NCBI RefSeq assembly: GCF_016901995.1
Contig: NZ_JACJLE010000008.1
Coordinates: 25,940 to 89,939 of the forward strand
From: Bacteroides caecigallinarum
Lineage (GTDB): Bacteria; Bacteroidota; Bacteroidia; Bacteroidales; Bacteroidaceae
Length of the DNA stretch: 64,000 nt
Reading direction: 5' to 3'
Part shown: positions 1 through 8,045 of the stretch, piece by piece
Layout of the letters: each line of letters opens with the position of its first letter
Numbering within the stretch: the stretch's first letter is position 1
The notes under the pieces: model-generated
The model's database searches: none
Told to the model about the DNA's origin: nothing
What the model saw: the letters and a program-made list of their open reading frames with translations, nothing else
Position numbers and translations under genes: made by a program

Positions 1-233
1 GAATGCAATGCATCCATCTGTCCAATCAGACCAGCGTGGTCGCCCTCGATGCATCCGCCATCAACCGGGTCAATACCGTTTATATGACCATTTACTTCTT
101 GGGCGGTTCTGCCGGAACATTCGTTTCAGGTCTGTTTTGGCAACATTGTGGATGGACGGGTGTGGTAGGAGTAGGAATCGCTTTTACCGTAGCCTCCTTG
201 CTTGTTAATTGCTTCAACTCTAAAACAGCATAA
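1..233 (+). CDS. MFS transporter, C-terminal end (cut by window edge)
   Basis: This is the last 77 or so codons of a gene that begins before the window. The peptide has two hydrophobic stretches separated by a short basic/aromatic loop (residues near YFLGGSAGTF and GVGIAFTVASLL). This resembles the last two membrane helices of a major facilitator superfamily permease, so an inner-membrane sugar or drug transporter is likely. The substrate cannot be read from this piece. An ATG at position 3 is internal and is not a credible start. A decayed partial copy of this gene end lies at 899-994. Confidence 0.6.
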   Translation, partial: MQCIHLSNQTSVVALDASAINRVNTVYMTIYFLGGSAGTFVSGLFWQHCGWTGVVGVGIAFTVASLLVNCFNSKTA

Positions 234-357
234 GTGTGGATGTCAAATATTCAGCCTGAATATAGTAATGCAGACCACGGTAAATGGAATGGCTACAGAT
301 TCATTGCCCGAAAACAAAGAGAATCTTTGTAGGAATAGGAAATAAACTGATAACAAT

Positions 358-857
358 ATGGAGACAAAAGATGGTTTTATCATCCGTCCAATCAAGGAAA
401 CGGATAATGCTCAAATGGCTCGTCTGATACGATGTGTTATTGATGAATTTGGTGTGTCGCGTACAGGCATGGTGTATGATGACCCTGTCACGGACTGCAT
501 CAGTCAGTCGGTTGAAAATGTAAATACAGAATATTGGGTGATTGATTACGGCGGAGAGATTCAAGGAGGCTGTGGCTTCTATCCCACCAAAGGCTTGCCC
601 GGCAAGTGTGCTGAAATAGTCAAGTATTATTTATCGCCTGCTGTCCGAGAAAAAGGATTGGGAGGCATGATTCTTGATTTGATTGTCCGCCGTGCAAAGG
701 AAGCGGGCTATACCAGCCTGTATATAAAACATTCCCTTCGTTTGGTAAAGCCATTGATATGTATAAGGAACGGGGATTTCAGCTGTTGGATGGTCAACTC
801 GGAGATTCCGGGCATACGGCAACCAGTATATTCATGTTGAAGGTTTTAACCGACTGA
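358..857 (+). pseudogene. GNAT family N-acetyltransferase, frameshifted
   Basis: The N-terminal 120 residues look like a GNAT acetyltransferase, with the acetyl-CoA binding segment as a VREKGLGGMIL-type motif near residues 96-106. GNAT enzymes transfer acetyl groups from acetyl-CoA to amines. After about position 725 the reading frame runs into an unrelated tail that stops at 840. Shifting by one base restores a typical GNAT ending (PSFGKAIDMYKERGF..., with the final residues STOP at 857). A single missing base around 724-730, inside a run of A residues, explains this. It may be a true mutation or a sequencing error. If real, the protein loses its C-terminal beta strands and is probably inactive. 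Confidence 0.7.
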
Positions 858-898
858 CACATAGCTTCCCGCATGACAACCTAAACCTCTGAGGAAAT

Positions 899-994
899 GC
901 AATGCATTCATTTGTTATGGATAAGAGTTGCTTTTACCGTGGCTTCCTTGTTTGCAATTTGCCTTAAACCTCAAACGGCATAAGAGTGGATGCC
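899..994 (+). pseudogene. Decayed copy of MFS transporter 3' end
   Basis: The segment opens like positions 5-21 (GCAATGCATYCATYTGT) and then jumps to a match with positions 166-243 (GCTTTTACCGTRGCYTCCTTG, then the equivalent of the stop codon and the GTGGATG that follows). About 145 bases of the middle are missing. The reading frame is not conserved. Together with the match of 1084-1140 to 266-320, this indicates an old tandem duplication that also spanned the acetyltransferase position and has since eroded. Confidence 0.6.
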
Positions 995-1308
995 AATCAG
1001 CTGAAAGAATATTGGGAATGATTATTCCAGTCGGAATATTTTTCGTACTTTTGCATCCGTAAGAGTTACCCGAACAAGCAAAGCGATGCAGACTACGGCA
1101 ATTGGAACGGTTACCAACTCATTACCCCAAAACGAGGTAATTCTTCTAACTCTTTTGATTTCAGGTAGGTATATTTCTTATACAGATTTACGAAATAATT
1201 CCTCGACAAGTTATTGCGGTCTTATCTTATCCCTTACACGAATAATCGCAGCGATTTATTAAAAAGCCAGATTTAGCCACTCTCTCTATTTAAAAATCTA
1301 TAAAAACT

Positions 1309-1381
1309 CTCTGTAATTTCATGGAATTACAGAAGGTCACTATTACAGAGTTTCGCTTCAAAAAGGTCACCTGAAGGTCAC
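1309..1381. repeat. AAGGTCAC direct repeats with an inverted repeat
   Basis: AAGGTCAC occurs three times (1333-1340, 1363-1370, 1374-1381). Just before the first copy lies an inverted repeat, CTGTAATT at 1311-1318 and AATTACAG at 1325-1332. A second downstream ATTACAGAG at 1342-1350 can compete for the same left arm. The function is unknown. The position beside a tRNA gene fits an attachment-site remnant, but no integrase is present. Confidence 0.45.
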
Positions 1382-1387
1382 TGTATA

Positions 1388-1422
1388 AAAGAAAAAGCAC
1401 TTGCGATTTCTCGTAAGTGCTT
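1388..1422 (-). terminator. Intrinsic terminator of the tRNA gene
   Basis: A 12-bp stem (AAGCACTTGCGA at 1395-1406 with TCGTAAGTGCTT at 1411-1422, one mismatch) has a short loop. Read on the minus strand it is followed by a U-rich run (TTTTTC then TTTT). It starts 11 bases beyond the tRNA 3' end. Confidence 0.8.
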
Positions 1423-1433
1423 GATTCTTAACG

Positions 1434-1507
1434 TGGACCAGCCAGGGCTTGAACCTGGGACCTCCAGATTATGAGTCTGTTGCTCTAACCAACTGAGCTA
1501 CAAGTCC
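1434..1507 (-). tRNA. tRNA with CAT anticodon (Met, or Ile2)
   Basis: The minus strand folds as a 74-nt tRNA: acceptor GGACTTG/CTGGTCC with one U-U mismatch, a D arm with AGCTCAGTTGGTTAGAGC, an anticodon stem CAGA/TCTG around loop CTCATAA, and a T arm CCAGG-TTCAAGC-CCTGG with discriminator A. The CAT anticodon means elongator methionine, or isoleucine if the C is converted to lysidine by TilS. The sequence alone does not separate these firmly; methionine is favoured. CCA is not encoded. Confidence 0.93.
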
Positions 1508-1846
1508 GATAATCGTTTTATTTTCGATTGTGATGCAAAGGTAGTGTTTATTTTTTATTCTGCAAACATTTGAAGAAAAAAAATGGAACTTTTTATTTTA
1601 GACAGTCATTTTATAATCTTAAAACAGCGTAATATGGCACAAGGATATGAATATTTTTAAACGTGTGCATGTTTTTTAAAAGGCATAAAAAAGCGAAAAG
1701 CAATAATTTCCATCTAAGCATACGTAATTTATATAAATGAAAATAGTTCATATATACTCTATTAAGAAGTTTTACATCCCATGACACCGTAACTTCGGAG
1801 ATATTATTGTATTTTTGCACCGATTAATCGATTAAAAATTAAAGAC
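1508..1846. other. AT-rich intergenic region upstream of the calcium ATPase
   Basis: No gene is supported. The short open frame on the minus strand at 1611-1820 is AT-biased and has no recognisable product. The region lies between a minus-strand tRNA and a plus-strand gene, so it should carry both promoters. The only box that stands out is the TATTTTTG at 1810-1817. Confidence 0.5.
1810..1817 (+). promoter_or_regulatory. Bacteroidal -7 box for the calcium ATPase gene
   Basis: TATTTTTG matches the TAnnTTTG -7 consensus of the Bacteroides primary sigma factor and lies 29 bases before the ATG at 1847. A clear -33 TTTG at the usual distance is not seen. Confidence 0.45.
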
Positions 1847-4477
1847 ATGTCACAGAAAATGAATGAAAATCATCTGAACGGACTTACTGACCAGGAGGTT
1901 ATTGCCAGCCGTCAGAAATATGGGGAAAACTTGCTTACTCCTCCAAAACGTCCATCTATCTGGAAACTTTATCTTGAAAAATTCCAAGACCCTGTCATCA
2001 GAGTTCTTCTGGTGGCTGCCGTTTTTTCACTTATCATATCGATTATAGAGAATGAATATGCCGAAACTATAGGTATCTTCTTCGCTATTTTCCTGGCTAC
2101 GGGTATCGGATTCTACTTTGAATATGATGCCAACAAGAAGTTCGACCTTCTGAATGCTGTAGGCGAGGAAACCCCTGTCACCGTTATACGAAACGGAAAG
2201 GTAAAAGAGATTCCAAGAAAGGAAATCGTAGTCGGAGATATAGTGATTCTGAATACCGGCGATGAGATTCCTGCCGACGGAACGCTGGTAGAAGCTGTTT
2301 CACTGCAGGTGAACGAAGCTAACCTTACAGGGGAGCTTATGGTAAACAAGACTACCGACCCTGAACATTTTGATGATGAGGCTACATATCCGTCGAATGC
2401 CGTAATGCGCGGTACTACAGTTACGGACGGACACGGAACGATGAGGGTTGACCGTGTGGGTGACGCTACAGAAATCGGTAAGGTTGCTCGTCAGTCAACA
2501 GAACAGAGCGACGAAAAGACTCCGCTAAACATACAGTTGGAGAAGCTAGCCAACCTGATTGGTAAGGTAGGTTTCACTATCGCCATACTTACTTTCGTGA
2601 TTTTCACAGGTAAAGACCTTTATGCATATTTCACTGCCAATACAGTTGAGACATGGGAACAGTGGCTTGAGGTAGCTCAGATTGTATTGAAATACTTCAT
2701 GATGGCTGTAACGCTGATTGTTGTGGCTGTGCCTGAAGGACTTCCTATGAGTGTGACACTGAGCCTTGCGCTGAATATGCGCCGAATGCTGAAGACCAAC
2801 AACCTTGTGCGCAAGATGCATGCATGCGAAACTATGGGTGCCATCACTGTGATTTGTACAGATAAGACAGGTACTCTGACTCAAAATCTGATGCAGGTAC
2901 ACGAAGCTCAGGTAGATGAGTCAAATCCAGAACTTGTGGCAGAAAGCATTGCCGTAAACTCTACCGCTTTCCTTGAAGAGAAGGCCGAAGGAGAAAAGCC
3001 GTCGGGTGTGGGTAATCCTACAGAAGTTGCCCTGCTCTTGTGGCTCAACGGAAAGGGTGCCAACTATATCTCACTGCGTGAAAATGCCCATACAGTAAAC
3101 CAGCTTACTTTCTCTACAGAGAGAAAATATATGGCCACACTCGTTGATTCGCCTGTAATGAACAAACGTGTTCTGTATATAAAAGGTGCTCCTGAAATTG
3201 TAATGTCGAAATGTTCATTGAGCGACGATAAAATCAAGGCATACAACGAGCAACTCCTTGCATATCAGAACAAGGCTATGCGTACTCTGGGACTTGCATA
3301 CAGAATCATCCCTGAAGGAAAATCGGAAGATTGTGCTGAGCTTGTGGCTGAAGGCGGCATGACATTCCTCGGAATATTCGCAATAAGCGACCCTATACGT
3401 CCTGACGTGCCTGACGCTGTCAAGAAATGCCAGTCGGCAGGTATCGGTGTGAAGATTGTAACCGGTGATACTCCGGGAACAGCTACCGAAATTGCCCGTC
3501 AGATTGGTTTGTGGACTGAAAACGACACCGAACGTAATCGTATCACAGGTACAGATTTTGCCGCATTAAGCGATGAAGAAGCTCTTGAAAGAGTTCTTGA
3601 CATAAAGGTGATGAGCCGTGCGCGTCCTATGGACAAACAGCGCCTGGTACAGTTGCTACAGCAGAAAGGTGCGGTAGTGGCAGTTACAGGCGACGGTACA
3701 AATGATGCTCCTGCCCTCAACCATGCCCAGGTTGGTCTGTCAATGGGTACAGGTACATCCGTAGCTAAAGAGGCCAGCGACATCACTCTGCTCGACGATT
3801 CGTTCCACAGTATAGCTACAGCCGTGATGTGGGGACGTTCGCTCTACAAGAACATACAGCGTTTCATCGTGTTCCAGCTTACTATCAACGTAGTAGCATT
3901 GCTGAGTGTCCTCCTTGGAGCATTCTTCGGTTCTGCCCTACCGCTAACCGTTACACAGATGCTTTGGGTGAACCTGATTATGGATACTTTCGCCGCCATG
4001 GCTTTGGCTTCAATTTCTCCAAGTATGGACGTAATGAACGAAAAGCCTCGTAAGCGTACAGATTTCATCATCAGCAAAGCTATGCAGAAGAATATCTTCG
4101 GTACAGGTATCTGCTTCCTTATCGTACTGATGGGACTTATGGCATACATGAACAATTCTGCCACTGGTATGGATGTCCATAACCTGACAATATTCTTCAC
4201 AGTGTTCGTGATGCTTCAGTTTTGGAATCTGTTCAATGCCAGTGTATTCGGGACAAACCATTCTATCTTCAAGGATGCAGGTCATGCACTAGGTATGCTC
4301 AGTGTGGCACTGATAATTCTTGTAGGTCAGTTCATTATCGTTACCTTCGGTGGCAAAGTGTTCCGTACCGAGGCTCTTCCGCTGATGGATTGGGTTTATA
4401 TTATAGGCGGAACTTCTATTGTACTTTGGATTGGCGAAATCTGGAGAGGTATCAAGAGAATGAGCTCTAAAGGATAG
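1847..4477 (+). CDS. Calcium-translocating P-type ATPase, PMCA type
   Basis: This 876-residue inner-membrane pump should couple ATP hydrolysis to Ca2+ export. It shows the N-terminal cation-ATPase domain, the actuator loop with TGE (written TGEL, near residues 162-165), the M4 ion-binding motif PEGLP, the phosphorylated aspartate D339 in CTDKTGTLT, the nucleotide-domain KGAPE motif, the hinge GDGTNDAPAL at 615-624, and an M6 segment NLIMDT as in PMCA pumps. The length is normal for the family. It is transcribed alone or with the HAD gene 49 bases downstream. The serine of the usual TGES motif is a leucine here; the catalytic glutamate is kept. Ca2+ specificity is inferred from the PMCA-like M4 and M6 motifs. 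Confidence 0.9.
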   Translation: MSQKMNENHLNGLTDQEVIASRQKYGENLLTPPKRPSIWKLYLEKFQDPVIRVLLVAAVFSLIISIIENEYAETIGIFFAIFLATGIGFYFEYDANKKFDLLNAVGEETPVTVIRNGKVKEIPRKEIVVGDIVILNTGDEIPADGTLVEAVSLQVNEANLTGELMVNKTTDPEHFDDEATYPSNAVMRGTTVTDGHGTMRVDRVGDATEIGKVARQSTEQSDEKTPLNIQLEKLANLIGKVGFTIAILTFVIFTGKDLYAYFTANTVETWEQWLEVAQIVLKYFMMAVTLIVVAVPEGLPMSVTLSLALNMRRMLKTNNLVRKMHACETMGAITVICTDKTGTLTQNLMQVHEAQVDESNPELVAESIAVNSTAFLEEKAEGEKPSGVGNPTEVALLLWLNGKGANYISLRENAHTVNQLTFSTERKYMATLVDSPVMNKRVLYIKGAPEIVMSKCSLSDDKIKAYNEQLLAYQNKAMRTLGLAYRIIPEGKSEDCAELVAEGGMTFLGIFAISDPIRPDVPDAVKKCQSAGIGVKIVTGDTPGTATEIARQIGLWTENDTERNRITGTDFAALSDEEALERVLDIKVMSRARPMDKQRLVQLLQQKGAVVAVTGDGTNDAPALNHAQVGLSMGTGTSVAKEASDITLLDDSFHSIATAVMWGRSLYKNIQRFIVFQLTINVVALLSVLLGAFFGSALPLTVTQMLWVNLIMDTFAAMALASISPSMDVMNEKPRKRTDFIISKAMQKNIFGTGICFLIVLMGLMAYMNNSATGMDVHNLTIFFTVFVMLQFWNLFNASVFGTNHSIFKDAGHALGMLSVALIILVGQFIIVTFGGKVFRTEALPLMDWVYIIGGTSIVLWIGEIWRGIKRMSSKG

Positions 4478-4490
4478 CTGAGAAGGTTTC

Positions 4491-4520
4491 AGTTAACAAG
4501 TTGACAAGTTAACAAGGTTT
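4491..4520. repeat. GTTAAC/GTTGAC intergenic repeat
   Basis: The 49-base gap before the HAD gene contains AGTTAACAAGTTGACAAGTT and then AACAAGG, a tandem of near-identical 9-mers. The same motif family appears in reverse orientation at 11033-11066. It looks like a short dispersed intergenic repeat and not coding sequence. Confidence 0.55.
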
Positions 4521-4526
4521 TAAAAT

Positions 4527-5141
4527 ATGAATTCAAAAATCAAAAATATAATATTTGACTGGGGTGGCGTTCTTATCGACGTCACCTTGGACAGATTTCT
4601 AGCCGAATGCAAAGCAGCCGGAATCTGTTTCGAGGATAAAGAAATAACCGGCACTCACAAGACAGGATTCTTCCTTGAATACGAACTTGGCAATATATCT
4701 GATGACGATGCGCGCAATGAGTTGCGCCGTAGAGCAGGCAAAGATATATCAGATGAGGAAATCGACCGTATATGGAACACCATGATAGACAGTATTCCGG
4801 AAGAGAAACTTGAACTGCTTTACAGACTGAAGGATAAATACAATCTGTATATACTTAGCAACACTAATGCAATTCATTGGGATAATGTAGCACCGAAAGT
4901 ATTCAGCTACAAAGGATTGGGTATTAATGATTTCTTCAAGAAAGTATTCCTCTCGCATGAAATGCACCTTGCCAAACCGGACACTGCAATTTATCTGAAA
5001 GCACTGTCAGAAGCAGGACTCAAGGCAGAAGAAACCATGTTTATAGACGACTCAAAACTGAACTGCGACGCAGCACAATCGGTAGGTATAAATACCGTAC
5101 ATTACATTCCGGGAGATGATCTCTCACTGATTTTCAAATAA
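4527..5141 (+). CDS. HAD-superfamily phosphatase
   Basis: This 204-residue cytoplasmic protein has the haloacid dehalogenase motifs: nucleophile motif FDWGGVL (Asp11) as in the YihX-like group, motif II LSNTN near residue 113, the lysine in HLAKPD near residue 152, and the acidic motif FIDDS near residue 175. Members dephosphorylate small sugar phosphates or nucleotides; the substrate cannot be told from sequence. It lies five bases upstream of ribF, so it may be co-transcribed with it. A role in removing phosphate from the riboflavin pathway intermediate is possible, but that is only suggested by position. Confidence 0.85.
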   Translation: MNSKIKNIIFDWGGVLIDVTLDRFLAECKAAGICFEDKEITGTHKTGFFLEYELGNISDDDARNELRRRAGKDISDEEIDRIWNTMIDSIPEEKLELLYRLKDKYNLYILSNTNAIHWDNVAPKVFSYKGLGINDFFKKVFLSHEMHLAKPDTAIYLKALSEAGLKAEETMFIDDSKLNCDAAQSVGINTVHYIPGDDLSLIFK

Positions 5142-5146
5142 TAAAA

Positions 5147-6070
5147 ATGAAGTTTATAGAAGAATACGATAAAACTGACATAAAGCCATGCGCGGCAACA
5201 ATAGGATGCTTCGACGGAGTACACACCGGACACCGCTATCTGGTAAAACAGGTTCGCGACATAGCCGATGAAAAAGGTCTGAAAAGTGCCCTTATCACCT
5301 TTCCTATACATCCACGCCAGGTTATGCAGGCAGACTATATGCCGGAACTCTTATCGTGTCCTGCACAAAAAACTTCACTTATCAGTTCTCTTGATTCCGA
5401 TTACTGCATAGTCCTCCCTTTCACTAAAGAACTTTCGCAACTTACGGCACGCGAGTTCATGGAGCTACTGCACAACAGATACAATGTACGTGCACTGGTT
5501 ATAGGCTATGACCACCGTTTCGGACACAACCGCACAGAGACTTTCGAGGATTATTGCCGCTACGGACAGGAACTTGGTATGTCTGTAATAAAAGCCGAAC
5601 CTCTGAAATGTGACATCACAGATACTTTCATCAGTTCATCTGCCATAAGAAAGCTACTTAAATGTGGTGATGTGGTTACGGCAAACCGCTTCCTGGGATA
5701 TAACTACTATATTGACGGTACAGTGACTGACGGACACAAGATAGGACGGAAAATCGGCTTCCCTACTGCAAATATCATTCCTTCATGTCCGGAAAAACTA
5801 ATACCGGAGAACGGAGTTTATGCAGTACGCGTACCAATAGACAATACAGTTTACAAAGGGATGCTGAACATAGGCAACCGCCCTACCCTGAACAATGGCA
5901 GTAACGTAAGCATCGAAGTACATATAATCGACTTCAGCGGTGATATATATCATCATCCTTTAATGATTGAGTTTATCAGCAGAATAAGACAGGAGATAAA
6001 GTTTACCTCAATGGAAGAGTTGATAGAACAACTTGAAAAAGACAAAACGATAATATCAAAAATAGAATAA
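5147..6070 (+). CDS. ribF: Bifunctional riboflavin kinase / FAD synthetase
   Basis: RibF phosphorylates riboflavin to FMN and then adenylates FMN to FAD in the cytoplasm. The 307 residues match the usual length. The N-terminal nucleotidyltransferase half carries GCFDGVHTGH near residues 22-31 and an ISSSAIR motif near residue 161. The C-terminal kinase half has GRKIGFPTANI around residues 199-209 and a later NIGNRPT motif. The gene follows the HAD phosphatase by five bases and precedes the helicase by fifteen, so the three may form one unit. No FMN riboswitch is visible upstream. Confidence 0.95.
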   Translation: MKFIEEYDKTDIKPCAATIGCFDGVHTGHRYLVKQVRDIADEKGLKSALITFPIHPRQVMQADYMPELLSCPAQKTSLISSLDSDYCIVLPFTKELSQLTAREFMELLHNRYNVRALVIGYDHRFGHNRTETFEDYCRYGQELGMSVIKAEPLKCDITDTFISSSAIRKLLKCGDVVTANRFLGYNYYIDGTVTDGHKIGRKIGFPTANIIPSCPEKLIPENGVYAVRVPIDNTVYKGMLNIGNRPTLNNGSNVSIEVHIIDFSGDIYHHPLMIEFISRIRQEIKFTSMEELIEQLEKDKTIISKIE

Positions 6071-6085
6071 TTTTAATAACAACAA

Positions 6086-7984
6086 ATGAAGACATTCGAA
6101 GAATTAGGCGTTTCCGAAGAAATACGCAGGGCGATAGAAGAAATGGGATATGAGTATCCTATGCCCGTACAGGAAGAAGTTATACCGTATTTATTAGGAA
6201 ACGGAAATGACGTAGTGGCTCTGGCACAAACCGGAACCGGAAAAACAGCCGCATTTGGTCTGCCGCTGATACAGAAAATTAATCTTGATGAATGTGTACC
6301 GCAAGCACTGGTGCTCTGCCCTACACGAGAACTGTGCCTGCAGATAGCAGGTGACCTTACTGACTATTCAAAATATATTTCAGATCTTAAGATATTACCT
6401 GTCTATGGAGGTTCATCCATAGAAAGCCAAATCAGAAGCCTAAAAAAAGGTGTGCATATCATAGTAGCTACTCCGGGACGACTCATCGACCTTATGGAGC
6501 GCAAAGTGGCCCGCCTTGAAACTATCAGAGACGTAGTGATGGACGAAGCCGACGAGATGCTCAACATGGGATTCACCGAAAGTATCAATGCCATACTGGA
6601 AAAAGTGCCTGAAGACCGTAACACTCTGATGTTCTCTGCCACAATGAGTCCTGAAATCTCGCGCATTGCGAAGACTTACCTGCATAACGCAAAAGAAATA
6701 ACCATAGGAACAAAGAACGAAGGCAGCAAGAACGTAAACCATATAGCATATATCGTACACGCAAAGGACAAGTATCTCGCGCTGAAACGTATCGTGGACT
6801 ACTATCCTCAGATATACGGTATCATCTTCTGCCGTACACGAATAGAGACTCAAGAGATAGCCGACAAGCTGATACAGGACGGATACAGTGCCGACTCTCT
6901 TCACGGCGAACTGAGTCAGGCCCAACGTGACCTCGTGATGCAGAAATTCCGCCAGCGTCATCTGCAGCTTCTTGTAGCTACTGACGTGGCAGCACGCGGA
7001 CTTGACGTGAACGACCTTACTCACGTTATCAACTATGCCCTGCCTGACGATACAGAAAGCTATACACACCGAAGCGGACGTACAGGACGTGCAGGAAAGA
7101 CAGGTATCTCTATCGCCATAATCAATATGCGCGAGAAGGGAAAGATGCGTGAGATAGAACGTATCATCAACAAGAAATTCACGATAGGCACACTCCCAGC
7201 CGGAAAGGAGATTTGCGAACAACAGCTCATCAAGGTTATAGACGATATAGAAAAAGTTAAGGTGAACGAGGAAGATATCGAAGCATTCCTCCCTGGCATC
7301 TACCGCAAGTTCGAATGGCTGAGCAAGGAAGACCTTATCAAGCGCGTAGTATCAATGGAGTTCAACCGCTTCCTGGAATACTACCGCAATGCACCTGAAA
7401 TAGAACAGCCTAAGGCAAACGAGAAAGATAAGTCGGACAAGCCCCGTAAGGATCGCGGAAGCGACAAGGAAAAGACAGCCCGCAAAGCAGAAAAGGGATA
7501 TGCACGTCTATTCCTCAACATGGGTAAAACTGACGGTTTCTATGCAAATCAGGTCATAGAACTGATTAACCGCAACACAAAGAAAGAGCGCATACAGATA
7601 GGACGCATTGACCTGATGCAGAACTTCTCATTCTTCGAAGTGGCAGAACAGCAGGCTGACATCGTTATGAAAGCTCTTAACAAAGTTGTTTTAAAAGGTA
7701 AGAGAATTATAGTGGAAATAGCCGGAGAGAACAACGGCAAAAGTGATAAGAGCGGCAAGAAGCGCAATTCCGGTTCTTCAAAAGAGAAAACCACAAAGGA
7801 AACTCCTGCAAAAGAAAAGAAGGCTTCAAAGAAGGATAAGCCAAGCCGCGAGGAACGCGGATATACTTCAGCTCGCGGACCAAAGCATAAGGATGACTGG
7901 AAACAGTTCTTCGTGCATGACAATAACTCTTCAAATCCGGGATTTGATGATGCCGGAATGGGAAAGAAGAAAAAGAAGAAATAA
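6086..7984 (+). CDS. deaD: DEAD-box ATP-dependent RNA helicase with DbpA-like RNA-binding domain
   Basis: This 632-residue enzyme unwinds RNA duplexes, probably in ribosome assembly or mRNA turnover, often important in the cold. It shows the Q motif at the N-terminus, Walker A AQTGTGKT (about 48-55), PTREL, DEAD at 153-156, SAT, and HRSGRTGRAG near 328, followed by a basic linker and a DbpA-type RNA-binding fold around 470-550. The tail is rich in lysine and ends in a lysine run. The architecture fits CsdA/DeaD; the symbol is by similarity of layout and not proven orthology. A strong shared terminator follows directly. Confidence 0.9.
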   Translation: MKTFEELGVSEEIRRAIEEMGYEYPMPVQEEVIPYLLGNGNDVVALAQTGTGKTAAFGLPLIQKINLDECVPQALVLCPTRELCLQIAGDLTDYSKYISDLKILPVYGGSSIESQIRSLKKGVHIIVATPGRLIDLMERKVARLETIRDVVMDEADEMLNMGFTESINAILEKVPEDRNTLMFSATMSPEISRIAKTYLHNAKEITIGTKNEGSKNVNHIAYIVHAKDKYLALKRIVDYYPQIYGIIFCRTRIETQEIADKLIQDGYSADSLHGELSQAQRDLVMQKFRQRHLQLLVATDVAARGLDVNDLTHVINYALPDDTESYTHRSGRTGRAGKTGISIAIINMREKGKMREIERIINKKFTIGTLPAGKEICEQQLIKVIDDIEKVKVNEEDIEAFLPGIYRKFEWLSKEDLIKRVVSMEFNRFLEYYRNAPEIEQPKANEKDKSDKPRKDRGSDKEKTARKAEKGYARLFLNMGKTDGFYANQVIELINRNTKKERIQIGRIDLMQNFSFFEVAEQQADIVMKALNKVVLKGKRIIVEIAGENNGKSDKSGKKRNSGSSKEKTTKETPAKEKKASKKDKPSREERGYTSARGPKHKDDWKQFFVHDNNSSNPGFDDAGMGKKKKKK

Positions 7985-7997
7985 ATCACATACTAGT

Positions 7998-8044
7998 AAA
8001 AAAACGAAATGCGCAGCCTTGAAAGTTGCGCATTTCGTTTTTTA
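7998..8044. terminator. Bidirectional intrinsic terminator
   Basis: A near-perfect stem (ACGAAATGCGCA with TGCGCATTTCGT) around an 11-base loop is flanked by an A-run on one side and a T-run on the other. It can terminate both the helicase transcript and the convergent DUF389 transcript, whose stop codon begins two bases later. Confidence 0.9.
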
Positions 8045-8045
8045 T

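Larger units (their letters stand above)
841..1433. other. Gene-free stretch with a decayed duplicate and repeats
   Basis: No intact gene is visible in these roughly 590 bases. They hold a degraded copy of the upstream MFS gene end (899-994), a second copy of the upstream intergenic DNA (about 1084-1140 matches 266-320), an isolated TACTTTTG box at 1046-1053, a cluster of AAGGTCAC repeats with a small inverted repeat (1309-1381), and the tRNA terminator. Confidence 0.6.

Noticed and set aside
1046..1053. TACTTTTG box as a promoter for a small gene
   Set aside because: No coding frame or structured RNA follows within a plausible distance, so the match to the -7 consensus is probably incidental or a relic of the decayed copy.
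1611..1820. Minus-strand open frame of 69 codons
   Set aside because: It is AT-biased, shows no motif and overlaps the calcium ATPase promoter region.
6440..7222. Long open frame on the minus strand inside the helicase gene
   Set aside because: It is antisense to a clear DEAD-box helicase, with a cysteine/histidine-rich product of no recognisable family.
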